From DATFVJ01 sp963851085 (lineage in GTDB: Bacteria > Actinomycetota > Actinomycetes > Streptosporangiales > Streptosporangiaceae): DNA of 64,000 nucleotides. Positions 1 to 9,051 of the stretch are shown here, piece by piece. Numbering within the stretch: position 1 is the first letter of the stretch; every line of letters starts with the position of its first letter. The translations under genes were made by a program, and so were the position numbers. The notes beneath the pieces are model-generated. The model saw nothing but the letters and a program-made list of their open reading frames with translations. It made no database searches and was not told where the DNA came from. The stretch is taken from positions 186,001 to 250,000 of the forward strand of contig CAWKNX010000010.1 of NCBI GenBank assembly GCA_963851085.1, given 5' to 3'.

Positions 1-214
1 TCGCGCACAACTGGGCGGACCTGCCTGTGGCCAAACGGGAAGCCTCCCGGTTAACCTCCTGCCCCTGCTGTGGCGGAACGGCACTGCCCCAGCGCCGTTG
101 CCCGGAGCGGTGTCCGATTCGGCCGCCTGGCAGGAACCCGCTATGCTGGCCTAGCCGTTACGTCCCCCGGCATTGCCAGGCGGTGTGGCGTGACGCGCTC
201 AGGTACGGCAGTCT

Positions 215-287
215 GGCCCCGTCGTCTAGCGGCCTAGGACGCCGCCCTCTCAAGGCGGTAGCGCCGGTTCAAATCCGGTCGGGGCTA
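215..287 (+). tRNA. tRNA-Glu (CTC anticodon)
   Basis: The 73-nt stretch folds as a cloverleaf. The acceptor stem closes with a G-T pair at its end, the anticodon stem CCGCC/GGCGG holds the loop CTCTCAA with anticodon CTC, and the T arm is GCCGG-TTCAAAT-CCGGT. The discriminator base is A287 and the CCA end is not encoded. It decodes GAG codons. A strong hairpin follows 16 bp downstream, so it is probably transcribed as a single unit. Confidence 0.95.
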
Positions 288-303
288 CTCGTGTAGTAGC
301 AGC

Positions 304-343
304 TCAAGGGCCTGACCGGCAGGCATCGCGGTCAGGCCCTTGA
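304..343 (+). terminator. Intrinsic-type terminator after tRNA-Glu
   Basis: A perfect 14-bp inverted repeat (304-317 against 330-343) encloses a 12-nt loop, just downstream of tRNA-Glu. The T-tract is weak, as is usual in high-GC actinobacteria. Confidence 0.8.
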
Positions 344-901
344 TCATTTGGCCGCATGGTGACCGCAGGACTGGCCGGCGCTGAACGGCCGAGCACGCCA
401 CGGGTCGGTACGGGGTGGCATCCTGATGCTCAACTAGCTTCACCTACTCCGCGCTGGCTGTACCGCCGCGCGCCGCCCGGTGCGAGCTGTCCGGTCCCGG
501 TGGAACTGGGGCAGACCTTCTGATCTGAGGCATCCGGTGCTTCGTCCGCTTGACCTAATGCATGGCCGCACAAGGCAGTCGGCTAACGGCAGCTTGTATG
601 AAGCAGCAGCGTCGCCGTAGGCGGCGGGCGGTACTCAGGATGCCTCATGATCAACGGGACGAGGCGCATCAATGGCGGTCCCGCTCAATCTGAGTCGTTG
701 CCGGACCGAGGGAAGACAAGATCCTGTCCCGGGCGACGGCAAGATTGCCGCCCGAGCGGCCCGGCCAGGCGCTGCACCGGCGCCAGCACGCGGTGGCTTG
801 ACCCGGGCGCGCCCGATGCGCCCCGCCCGCCGGTCTTTCCGCGGTTATCGACTGACAGGCGGGTATCGACTGACAGGCAGCGACCCGCCCCAACGGGTCT
901 G
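344..901. other. Intergenic stretch without a recognisable gene
   Basis: No frame here has convincing codon bias or a recognisable protein. The only structure seen is a 15-bp direct repeat (TATCGACTGACAGGC) at 846-860 and again at 864-878, with an 18-bp period. It lies just past the 3' end of the leftward membrane-protein gene. Confidence 0.5.
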
Positions 902-2065
902 TCACGCCCCCTCGGGGAGGCCCTCGGGTCGGGTGGCGGCCGGTGGGTAGCGGAGGTGACCGCGCAGCGCGCCGAGGGCGGCGCCGATGAGCGGCACGAT
1001 CAGCAACGCGATGGCCCCGTCGCCGGCCCCGTTGACGCTCTCCTCGAAGTAGTACTCGTGGCGCAGGTTGGCCGGGATGACGATGGTGCTCGGCTCGCAG
1101 GTGGGGCAGATGCCATCGCCGGCGGCTTGGTGCGGCCCGGTGACGTGGTGCGGCGATAGCGCGATCGTCAGGGTGGTGAACAGCGCCACCAGGATGGCCG
1201 CGGTGGCCATGGCGCCGGCGGTGGCCAGCAGGGCCTGCCGGGCCGGGCTGAGGATGGCAGGCCGGCTGTCGCGGTCGGCCAGGCGGGTGGCCGCGGCGTG
1301 CACGGCCGCGGGGACGGCCAGCGCGGCCAGGACGAAGCAGGCGAGCACCAGGTAGTCCGCGACGACGACAGGTCCGCCGTGCAGGGAGTGAGCGGCTGTC
1401 TCGGCCGTGTCGTTGATGCCGAAGGGTGCCAGCGGGTAGAGCACCCCGGCGGTCAGTGCTCCGATGCCCAGCGCAAGAGGCAGGACCCGGCGGGTGAACT
1501 GGGCGCGGCGGGAGGTCAGGATGAGCAGTCCGGCCACGTAGCCGGCGAGGATCAGCAGGAACGCCACGTCCATCGCCCAGATGGGCGGGATGACGGGGAA
1601 GTACCTGCCGAGTTGGCTGCCGATGCGCTGCTGGACGGCGGTGGCGGCGATCAGCGCGAGCACCACCGCGTACCCACCCACCCGGACCAGTCGAGGCGCC
1701 CAGCCCGGGCGTACCGGCCCGACGTAACGGCGTACCAGTAGCGGCAGCCCGGCCAGCAGGACCAGGGTGCCCACCACGTACATCCGGTTGACCGGGGTGG
1801 CGGAGTTCGTCGAGGCGCCCGGCCAGGCGATCCACACCAGCCCCACCGCCCCGGCCGCGAAGGCCAGTGCCTGGATGATCCGGTTCATGAGTACCTCCCG
1901 TGTCACGAGCCACAGCCCGCCGCCCAGCCAGGCCAGCCGGGCCGAGGGGGTGGGCTGGTCGTCGGTCTCGGCCAGCAGGGCGTGCACCCAGTCGCGGCGG
2001 TGTTCGCCCAGCAGCCCGGCCAGGCATCGAAGCAGCCCGGCCAGCATCCGCGTCAACCTGTCCAT
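902..2065 (-). CDS. Multi-pass membrane protein, PadR-coupled
   Basis: This protein of about 387 residues starts at the ATG that overlaps the PadR stop codon by 4 bp, so the two are probably translationally coupled. The first 40 residues are amphipathic (MDRLTRMLAGLLRCL, then a segment with DWVHALLAE). They are followed by roughly seven to eight hydrophobic segments and a short hydrophilic C-terminus. A loop near residue 310 has a CPTC pair. Small permease-like or DUF1700-like proteins often sit next to PadR regulators, and the PadR protein may control it. The exact function is not recognised. A longer upstream reading frame exists but runs through padR in the wrong frame. Confidence 0.8.
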   Translation of the reverse strand: MDRLTRMLAGLLRCLAGLLGEHRRDWVHALLAETDDQPTPSARLAWLGGGLWLVTREVLMNRIIQALAFAAGAVGLVWIAWPGASTNSATPVNRMYVVGTLVLLAGLPLLVRRYVGPVRPGWAPRLVRVGGYAVVLALIAATAVQQRIGSQLGRYFPVIPPIWAMDVAFLLILAGYVAGLLILTSRRAQFTRRVLPLALGIGALTAGVLYPLAPFGINDTAETAAHSLHGGPVVVADYLVLACFVLAALAVPAAVHAAATRLADRDSRPAILSPARQALLATAGAMATAAILVALFTTLTIALSPHHVTGPHQAAGDGICPTCEPSTIVIPANLRHEYYFEESVNGAGDGAIALLIVPLIGAALGALRGHLRYPPAATRPEGLPEGA

Positions 2066-2388
2066 CACGCGCCCTCCGTCGCCAGCCGCCGTCGGGCCGC
2101 GGGTCGCCGCTTGGGTGCGGCCTGGGCCAGCGCCGTGCGGGCGGCGACCAGACCGCCTGCGGTCAGCCGGTACAGGTGCCGGCGCGGGCGTCCGGCCGGT
2201 TGCTCGTCCTCCCACCGCGCCTCGATCAGGCGCCGCCCGGCCAACCGGATCAGGATCGGATACAACGTGCCTGACGCCAGGCCGGTCTGTTTGGCGAGCA
2301 GGTACCCGTGCAGCCACGCGGTAGGGTCCGCCTCCAGCGCGGCCAGCAGGGACAACGTCTGGGCGGAGAACCTCGGACGATCAGCCAC
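2065..2388 (-). CDS. PadR-family transcriptional regulator
   Basis: This 107-residue protein has the PadR winged helix. The N-terminal segment RPRFSAQTLSLLAAL leads into the recognition-helix stretch ASGTLYPILIRLAGRRLIEARW, and the wing has RPRRHLYRLTAGG. It has the short PadR-s1 form with little C-terminal dimerisation domain. It is the first gene of a two-gene leftward operon with the membrane protein. A perfect inverted repeat lies 11 bp upstream of its start codon, which fits autoregulation. Confidence 0.9.
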   Translation of the reverse strand: MADRPRFSAQTLSLLAALEADPTAWLHGYLLAKQTGLASGTLYPILIRLAGRRLIEARWEDEQPAGRPRRHLYRLTAGGLVAARTALAQAAPKRRPAARRRLATEGA

Positions 2389-2398
2389 GACACAGCAC

Positions 2399-2412
2399 TC
2401 TACTTAGGTAGA
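2399..2412. promoter_or_regulatory. Candidate PadR operator
   Basis: TCTAC-TTAG-GTAGA is a perfect 5-bp inverted repeat with a 4-bp spacer. It lies immediately upstream of the padR start, where PadR proteins often bind their own promoter. The site is visible in the sequence. Its binding partner is inferred. Confidence 0.55.
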
Positions 2413-2470
2413 CCGATGGTGTCCATCATACGGTGAGTCCCTCCAGCGACTCGGCCAAGATCCATCGAAT

Positions 2471-2524
2471 CCGCAGGGTAGGTCTGACCAGATTCGAGCC
2501 GCAGTGGCCAGACCTACCCTGCGG
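2471..2524. terminator. Long inverted repeat, probable terminator
   Basis: Arms at 2471-2490 and 2505-2524 pair over 20 bp with one mismatch around a 14-nt loop. It lies between the padR promoter and the 3' side of the leftward genes at 2.6-4.1 kb. A factor-independent terminator is the simplest reading, although there is no clear T-tract. Confidence 0.6.
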
Positions 2525-2627
2525 GCCGGATCATTCGATTCCGAAAAGTACCCCTGAACAACTCGCGCGCCGGCCGTCCGGATCTACCTTTCGGACAGCA
2601 GGTCGCAGCCTTGATCATCCGCAATCT

Positions 2628-2948
2628 TCACGTGAACAGGACACAAGGGTTGAGTTCGGCTGCGGCGAGGGTGATGGCATCGGGGTAGATCGCTGCGTGG
2701 ATGTAGGCGTCGTGGTCGGTGGGGGTGCCGTAGCGGTGGTTGGTGGTTTGCAGTGTGAGGAGCCGGTGCCTCCAGTGGAGCGGGATGGCTGCTGGTGACG
2801 TTGGCCAGGGAGGGATCGATTTGGCTGCGGCTTGGTAGGTGAGCAGCAGTTGGTGGGGCGTTGTCCGCCGTCTTTGAGGACGTCCCTGTGAGGGCTGGTT
2901 TCCGTCACTGACGGTGTAGATCGCCGCGGAGAACCGCCAATTGCTCAT
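2628..2948 (-). CDS. Hypothetical protein, possibly a gene remnant
   Basis: The 106-residue frame ends with HRLLTLQTTNHRYGTPTDHD and YPDAITLAAAELNP, which looks like genuine protein. The family is not recognised, and the N-terminal half is poor in typical codon bias. It sits between the epoxide hydrolase gene and the long hairpin, on the same strand. It could be the 3' part of a broken gene. A frame on the opposite strand is less convincing. Confidence 0.3.
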   Translation of the reverse strand: MSNWRFSAAIYTVSDGNQPSQGRPQRRRTTPHQLLLTYQAAAKSIPPWPTSPAAIPLHWRHRLLTLQTTNHRYGTPTDHDAYIHAAIYPDAITLAAAELNPCVLFT

Positions 2949-2961
2949 CGGCTCGCCGGCC

Positions 2962-4146
2962 TTAGCGAAAGGAGGACGGTGAGTTTGCGAGGAGTTCGTC
3001 GAAGAAGGCGGCGATGTCGCGGGCGAGCAGTTCGGGTTCTTCGACCGGGGCGAAGTGGCCGCCGCGGGGCATGGGCGTCCACCGGCGGATGTTGTACAGA
3101 CGCTCGGCCCATTCGCGGGGAGGGTTGCCCTCGTCGATGTGCTGGTGAGCGAAGACAGCGACCGCGGTCGGCACCGTCACGATGTCGGCCGGCCCGAGCT
3201 CCGCTGCGAGCCACCGGTTGTCGGCATAGTCCCGCATCGAGGACGTGATGGTCTGGGTGGCCCAGTACAAGGTCACGACGGTGAGCAGGAAATCACGGGA
3301 GAAGGTGGCGTCGAGGTCACCGCCGGAGTCTGCCCACGCCCGCCACTTCTCCAGCACCCAGGCAGCTAGGCCCGCCGGCGAGTCGTTGAGCCCATAGCTG
3401 ACCGTCTGCGGCCTGGTCGACTGGATCGCGCCGTAGCCGCGGTCGTCTTGGCGCCAGCGCTCGTATTGCGCCAGGAACGAGCGTTCCGCCGCCGACAACG
3501 GCCGCGACCCCGGTCCGGTGTAGGGCGCGAGGTCCAGGTTGTGCAGGTGAATGCCCAGCATGGGTGCCGGGTCGTCCAGTGCCATGAACGTTGTGACGGC
3601 GGACCCGAAGTCGCCGCCCTGCGCCCCGTACTGTCGGTAGCCGAGGCCGCGCATCAGGCGGTGCCACAGCCCGGCCGTGTACCGGCTGCTCACCCCGGTC
3701 CGGGCCGGCCGCTGCGAGAACCCGTAGCCCGGCAGCGACGGGACGACCAGGTCAAATCCGGGTCCGCCGATGCCATGCGCGGCGGGGTCGGCCAGAAACG
3801 GCACCACTGGCAGGTAGTCGGCGAAGCAACTCGGCCAGCCATGGGTCAAGATCAGTGGGATTCCGCGGCCGCTGCGGGCCCGCTCGTGGACGAAATGGAC
3901 CCATGTGCCGTCGATCTCGGCCCGGAAGTGATTAAAACTGTTGAGCCAGCGCTCCTGCGAGCGCCAATCGAAGCCGGCCGTCCAGTACGCCAGCAGATCC
4001 TGCAGGTAACCGAGGTCGGTGCCCTGCGCCCAAGGGGCACCAGGTGCCGGCCCGGGCCACCGTGTGTTCCGGATGCGGGCGCGCAGGTCGGCGAGCACCT
4101 CATCACTCACCCTGACGGTGAACGGCTCGGCCCGGAGGGTTGCCAC
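2962..4146 (-). CDS. Epoxide hydrolase (EHN domain, alpha/beta-hydrolase)
   Basis: The 394-residue protein has the microsomal-type epoxide hydrolase layout. The EHN domain covers about residues 5-110 (PFTVRVSDEVLADL), and the oxyanion-hole motif HGWP is at 102-105. The nucleophile Asp179 is in GGDFG and the catalytic His364 is in GGHFAP. It should hydrolyse epoxides to diols through an ester intermediate in the cytoplasm. Length and motifs are complete. It is leftward and monocistronic, with a 260-bp upstream gap before the rightward acyltransferase remnant. Confidence 0.92.
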   Translation of the reverse strand: MATLRAEPFTVRVSDEVLADLRARIRNTRWPGPAPGAPWAQGTDLGYLQDLLAYWTAGFDWRSQERWLNSFNHFRAEIDGTWVHFVHERARSGRGIPLILTHGWPSCFADYLPVVPFLADPAAHGIGGPGFDLVVPSLPGYGFSQRPARTGVSSRYTAGLWHRLMRGLGYRQYGAQGGDFGSAVTTFMALDDPAPMLGIHLHNLDLAPYTGPGSRPLSAAERSFLAQYERWRQDDRGYGAIQSTRPQTVSYGLNDSPAGLAAWVLEKWRAWADSGGDLDATFSRDFLLTVVTLYWATQTITSSMRDYADNRWLAAELGPADIVTVPTAVAVFAHQHIDEGNPPREWAERLYNIRRWTPMPRGGHFAPVEEPELLARDIAAFFDELLANSPSSFR

Positions 4147-4410
4147 CGCATAAGCCTCTCACCGGCTGCCGGCCTCCCGGCACAATCGGGCATTCACGAG
4201 TAATGATCCCGGATTTTCCGACTGCCTTAAACATCCGACGCCGTCGATTTCACCGGAGGCGGCGGCAGTCAGTGGATCCATGTATGTCCAGCCAGGCGCC
4301 CCGCGGGCAGCGCTGAGGGAACTGTTCCGGCTTTGCGGGACTTCCGGCCCTAGGCATGCATGTATGCCAGCGGTACCCGGTCGGGAAACAGGAAGTAAGG
4401 AGGTGGCGTC

Positions 4411-5394
4411 ATGACTCAGGCGCACCTCATCGAACGGTTGAGCGCGCAGGACCTTGCCGCCCTGTGGTGGGACAGTTACGGCTGGCCGGGCGACATCGGG
4501 GCGCTGGCCGTGGTCGATGGAGCCGGGTTGGTGGGCCGGGATGGCCGGTTCCGGATCGAGGTTGTCCACCGGGCGATCGGGCCGCGCCTGCAGCTGCTGC
4601 CCCGCTTCCGGCAGCTGCTGTACCGGCCGCCGCGGGGGCTGGGCTGGCCGCTATGGGCCGATGCTGCATCGTTTGAGCTCGCCGACCATATCCGGGTCTT
4701 CCCGCTGCCCCCGCCGGGGGACCACGCCCAGCTTCTGCTGGCGTGTGAGGAGTTGCGCCGCCGGCGGCTGGATCCCGCACGCCCACTATGGGAGATGTGG
4801 TTCCTGCCCGGCCTGCCGCAGGGGCAGGTCGGCCTGTTCTTGCGGATGCATCACGAGATGGCCGATGGGATGGCCGGCGTGGCGGCCTTCGGCGCGCTTT
4901 TCGACCTCGCCGCCGCCGCGGCCGGGCCAGCCGCGCAGCCCTGGACGCCGGCGCCGATCCCCTCGGCAGGCGAGCTCCTGTCCGACAATGTGCGCCGACG
5001 CGCCCACGGGCTCGGCCACGTGCTGACCAGCCTGGCCGAACCGATCGAGACGCTACGGCGGGCGCAGCGCACCTGGCCGGCGTGGCGGGAGACCTTCGCC
5101 GAGCAGCGCGCCCCCCGGACCAGCCTCAACCGCCCGATCGGCCCGGACCGAAGGCTGGCTGTCATCCCTGGCCGCCTCGACGTCGCCAAAAACACCGCCC
5201 ACGCAGCCGGCGCCACGGCCAACGACGTCGTCCTCGCCGCCATCGCCGGCGGCCTTCGCGACCCAGCCCGCACCGGACCAGCCGTGCGGGGTGGCCGCGG
5301 ATCTTCACGATGCGGGCGTGCGCGCGTTGTGGTGGGGCGCAGGCGTCGGTGGTCTCCACCAGCATCGCCGAGGGATCACGGGCGGCCAGGCTGA
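4411..5394 (+). pseudogene. WS/DGAT acyltransferase, truncated
   Basis: The first 280 or so residues match wax ester synthase/diacylglycerol acyltransferases. The active-site motif HHEMADG is at 147-153, and NDVVLAAIAGGLR is near 270. Complete family members are about 450-480 residues. Here homology stops right after the NDVV motif, and the frame continues into Arg-rich nonsense for about 40 residues. The C-terminal third is therefore missing and the product is probably inactive. The sequence after the break (5290-5570) is unrelated and leads to another fragment. Start choice: ATG after an AGGAGGTG-like site. Confidence 0.85.
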
Positions 5395-5570
5395 GAACGG
5401 TGCTCGCCAGGCACGAACCCAGGCGGATCAGTGTCCGGGTGATGGTGAACGTGTGTGGAGAGACGGCAACCAGGCTGAATGTGTGCCGGGCGCCGCACTG
5501 GAGCACGGCGGCCAGCCTGGTCTCTACGCCGGGGGTCGATCACGCGAGGTGGGGGTCCTGCGATCCGGGC

Positions 5571-5651
5571 ATGGCCTATGACGAGCTGCTGGCCGGGCGG
5601 GTCCGCGACTGTCTTCGGGAGGTCGCCGGGGTAGAAATGAACCATGGCTGA
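5571..5651 (+). pseudogene. TfoX N-terminal domain fragment
   Basis: A 26-residue frame reads MAYDELLAGRVRDCLREVAG, the characteristic start of TfoX/Sxy N-terminal-domain proteins. In intact genes this continues to a conserved MFGG segment. Here it ends in MNHG and a stop codon that overlaps the start of the next gene. Only the 5' tip survives. Confidence 0.7.
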
Positions 5652-6504
5652 CGCCGCCTTCATCGCCGGGAAGTCCGTTCTGGTTACCGGAGGCACCGGT
5701 GGCATCGGCAGGGCCACCGCCGTCGGGCTCGCCGCGCTGGGCGCCCGGGTCGGCATCACCGGCCGTGATCAGGCCCGCGCCGAGGCGGCCGCGGTCGGCG
5801 TCCGCGCCGCACCGGGCAGCCCAGCCGTGGATGTCTTTGCCGCGGACATGTCAGTTCAAGCTGGGGTGCGCCGTCTGGCCGCGCAGGTGCTTGACACCTA
5901 CCCGCGCCTGGACGTGCTGGTCAACAACGTCGGCGGGTTCTGGGCTCACCGGCACGTCACCGCCGACGGCCTGGAGCACACCTTCGCGCTCAACCACCTC
6001 GCGCCGTTCCTGCTGACCAACCTGCTGCTGGACCGCCTCACCGCGAGCGCACCCGCCCGGATCGTCACCGTATCTTCCGGCGCCCACGCCAGGGGCTTCC
6101 TTGACTTCGACGATCTGCAGGGCGAGCGGAACTACTCCGGGCAGCGCGCCTACAGCCAGTCGAAGCTGGCCAACGTGATGTTCACCTACGAGCTGGCCCG
6201 CCGCCTGGAAGGCACTGGCGTGACCGCCACGGTGTGCCACCCCGGCGTGGTACGCACCAGCTTCGGCGCCGAAGACCAGGCGGCGTACGTCGCCGTCATG
6301 ATCCGCGTGGCGCGCCCGTTCATGAAGACCCCGGCGCGGGGCGCGGTTACCCCGATCTACCTCGCCTCCTCCCCCGCGGTCGAGGGCATCACCGGCCGCT
6401 ACTACGGCAACCGCAAACCCACGACCTCCAGCAAGGCCTCCCACGACACCACAGCCGCCGCCCGGCTGTGGCAGGCCAGCGCCGGCCTGACAGCAACCGC
6501 ATAG
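5644..6504 (+). CDS. Short-chain dehydrogenase/reductase (retinol dehydrogenase-like)
   Basis: The 286-residue protein has a complete SDR core. The cofactor motif TGGTGGIG is at 15-22, NNVG at 94-97, the catalytic Ser at 144/145 in VTVSSG, and the YSQSK motif with Tyr170 and Lys174. NAD(P)-dependent oxidation or reduction of an alcohol or carbonyl is expected. Length and motif spacing resemble retinol dehydrogenase/WW-oxidoreductase-like SDRs of actinobacteria. The substrate cannot be inferred. The ATG overlaps the TfoX remnant by 8 bp, so the present promoter and ribosome site may derive from that broken gene. Confidence 0.9.
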   Translation: MADAAFIAGKSVLVTGGTGGIGRATAVGLAALGARVGITGRDQARAEAAAVGVRAAPGSPAVDVFAADMSVQAGVRRLAAQVLDTYPRLDVLVNNVGGFWAHRHVTADGLEHTFALNHLAPFLLTNLLLDRLTASAPARIVTVSSGAHARGFLDFDDLQGERNYSGQRAYSQSKLANVMFTYELARRLEGTGVTATVCHPGVVRTSFGAEDQAAYVAVMIRVARPFMKTPARGAVTPIYLASSPAVEGITGRYYGNRKPTTSSKASHDTTAAARLWQASAGLTATA

Positions 6505-6766
6505 CGAGCGAGGGCTCGACGCGGTCGTTTGGGTGTACATACAGGCTCCTGTCCGGGTGAATGCTGCGGGCTGGTGTACGCCGACCCGTCTGCCCCAGGT
6601 TCCACCTGGAGACTGCGCCCACCGGGGGACGCACCGCGCGGGGTTCGGCCATCGGGAAGCCTCCAGCGGCCCTGGCGTGCTGGCGGCTCGGGCCGCTCAG
6701 TTCCCTGTTGCGCCTCGACCGGATTAGTGATCTTCCGGCCCCATGGCGGCTGGCTAAACTCCGCCT

Positions 6767-7738
6767 ATGAAGGCAGCGGTCCAGACCAGGTACGGCCCGC
6801 CCGATGTGGTTCTGATCTCAGAGGTGGAGAAGCCGGCTACCGGGGACAATGGGGTGCTCGTCAAGGTTTACGCGACGACGGTGAATCGGACGGACTGTGC
6901 CTGCCGGGCTGCCAAGCCCTTCTTCATGAGATTCTTCACCGGGCTTATCAGGCCACGGGTGACCATCCTGGGGAATGAGTTTGCGGGAGTGGTCGAGGCG
7001 GTCGGCAATGGCGTCACGTCTTTCAAGGTCGGCGACAAGGTGTTCGGATACAACGAGGGCCCGTTCGGTGCTCATGCCGAGTACCTGTCGGTTCCCGAGG
7101 ACGGTTCGCTCGCGACCATGCCGGCGAACGTGACCTATCAGGAGGCCGCTCCGAGTACCGAGGGTTCGCACTATGCCCTCGCGCACATCAGGGCGGCAAA
7201 GATCCACAGCGGGCAGGACGTCCTCGTCTATGGCGCAACCGGTGCTATCGGCTCGGCGGCGGTCCAGCTGCTGAAGAGTCTCGGTGCCAATGTGACCGCG
7301 GTCTGCGACACGGGCCACGTGGAGCTGGTCAGGGGCCTGGGCGCCGACAGAGTCATCGACTACACAGCCGGGGATTTCACCACGGACGAGCAGAAATACG
7401 ACGTGGTCCTCGACTCGGTTGGCAAGAGCTCCTTCAGCCAATGCAAACGGCTTCTGAAACCGGACGGAATCTACATCTCGTCGGAGCTGGGCCCGCTGGC
7501 CCAGAATCCGTTCCTGGCGCTCATCGCCCCGCTACATGGCGGCAAGAAGGTCATGTTCCCCATTCCGAAGCATGACCAGTTGATGGTGCGGTACGTCAAG
7601 GAACTGATCGAGTCCGGGCAGTTCAAGCCGGTCATCGACAGAACGTATCCGCTGGACCAGATCGTCGAGGCCTACAGGTACGTCGAGACAGGCCAGAAAA
7701 CCGGCAATGTCGTCATCAGCCTCGAGCGTTCCCACTAA
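6767..7738 (+). CDS. NAD(P)-dependent zinc-independent MDR oxidoreductase
   Basis: The 323-residue protein is a medium-chain dehydrogenase/reductase of the quinone oxidoreductase type. The GroES-like part spans about 1-125 (GNEFAGVVEAVG). The Rossmann part has YGATGAIGSAA at 155-165 and VIDYTAGDF near 205. Cysteines for structural zinc are absent. It probably reduces quinones or activated alkenes with NADPH. The 260-bp upstream gap shows no gene. It is monocistronic and stands 3' of the SDR on the same strand. Confidence 0.9.
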   Translation: MKAAVQTRYGPPDVVLISEVEKPATGDNGVLVKVYATTVNRTDCACRAAKPFFMRFFTGLIRPRVTILGNEFAGVVEAVGNGVTSFKVGDKVFGYNEGPFGAHAEYLSVPEDGSLATMPANVTYQEAAPSTEGSHYALAHIRAAKIHSGQDVLVYGATGAIGSAAVQLLKSLGANVTAVCDTGHVELVRGLGADRVIDYTAGDFTTDEQKYDVVLDSVGKSSFSQCKRLLKPDGIYISSELGPLAQNPFLALIAPLHGGKKVMFPIPKHDQLMVRYVKELIESGQFKPVIDRTYPLDQIVEAYRYVETGQKTGNVVISLERSH

Positions 7739-7961
7739 CGCATGTCCTTCGGCGGCAGACCCCGACTCGGCTGTCTCCCACGGAGCTCCGAGCTGCCCAA
7801 CCACGTCGGTACTCCTCACCCGGCGGCGGCGCGAACGTGAGGCGGCCGCCCGGGCGGCACGTGCAGCTCAACTGACCCGCGCTGAGCAATGGCGACCGCC
7901 GGACACCGGGGACCAGGAGCAGCGGCGTGCCGGGGCCGGATGGACGGAGACCATCGGCAAG

Positions 7962-9051
7962 GCCCACGTGGCGGCCGTGTCGTTGTGGTCCGGCGGCCTG
8001 GATGATCCGGCTTTCCGGGATGAGGATGCCGGCTCTGAGGCTACGGTCGTGGCGCTGCGGTGGCTTATCGCCCCGCCCGACGCATCCGCCGCGCGGCTGG
8101 ATGGCTGGCGGCCGATCGGCTCGGGAGATCTCACGGCGGCTGCGTGGGGTCCGGCAGTGCCTGAAAGACATCGATAACGCGCACGGCGGCGGCGCGGCGC
8201 TGCCGATGGCGATGTCGTATGTGCGCCGTGAGATACCGCGGCTGCTGGATGGGCGTTACGACGATGCGACGGGGCGTGGCTTGTTCGAGGTGGTGGCCGA
8301 GCTCCAGCACGATGTGGGGTGGATGGCCTACGACGCCGGTCAGCAGGAGCTAGCGGCGTCGTATTTCGCGCATGCGCTTCGTTTCGCTCATGCGGCGGGG
8401 AACCGGCTGCTCGGCGGGCGGATCCTGGCGGCGATGAGCCATCAGGCCATCTACCTCGGGCACATTGCGCAGGCGGTCGATCTGGCCCGGGCCGCGCGGG
8501 CCGGGACCGCGCGGCTGGCGACACCGCACGCGGTGGCGATGCTCGCGGCGATGGAGGCGTGCGCGCACGCGGCGGCCGGTGACGCCCGGCTGTGCCAGGA
8601 GGCGCTGGGTGATGCCGAGAACGCCCTGACCGGCGATCCTGGCGGTGGGCCGGAGGGCCCGGAGCCGGAATGGCTTGATTTCGATGAGGGCGGCTACTGG
8701 GGTCACGCGGCGCGTGCCTACCGGGACCTGGGCGACCCGCAGAAGGCCGGGCAGTACGCGGGCAGGTCACTGGCCCTGTGCCGGACCGGCCATAGCCGCA
8801 CCCGCGCCCAGCGAAGCGCCATCCAGGCAACCGCTCAGCTGCGGATGGGTGACGTCGACGCGGCCGCCGCTGTGGGGGAAACCATCGTCCAGGAAGCCTG
8901 GGACCTGCACTCCGGGCACGTGTTCGCAGAAGTATCGGCGCTCGCGCGGGCGATCGCGGCTGTCAGGACACCGGCGGCGGGCGGGTTCCTGGCGCAGGCA
9001 CGCGAGCTGCTGGTCGCGCGAGCGCCCGGAACCGCCGCAGCGGGGATCTAG
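7962..9051 (+). pseudogene. HTH-TPR type regulator, frameshifted and N-terminally truncated
   Basis: The C-terminal part (YVRREIPRLLDGRYDD, WMAYDAGQQELAASYF, AAMSHQAIYLG) belongs to the large actinobacterial family of XRE regulators with a TPR-like domain. The preceding linker (LWSGGLDDPAF, VVALRWLIAPPD) is present but in another frame. A 1-nt shift therefore lies near 8125-8140. The helix-turn-helix domain that should come before is not found. Its 3' end overlaps the convergent deacetylase gene by 4 bp. Confidence in family is high. Whether the shift is biological cannot be told. Confidence 0.75.
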
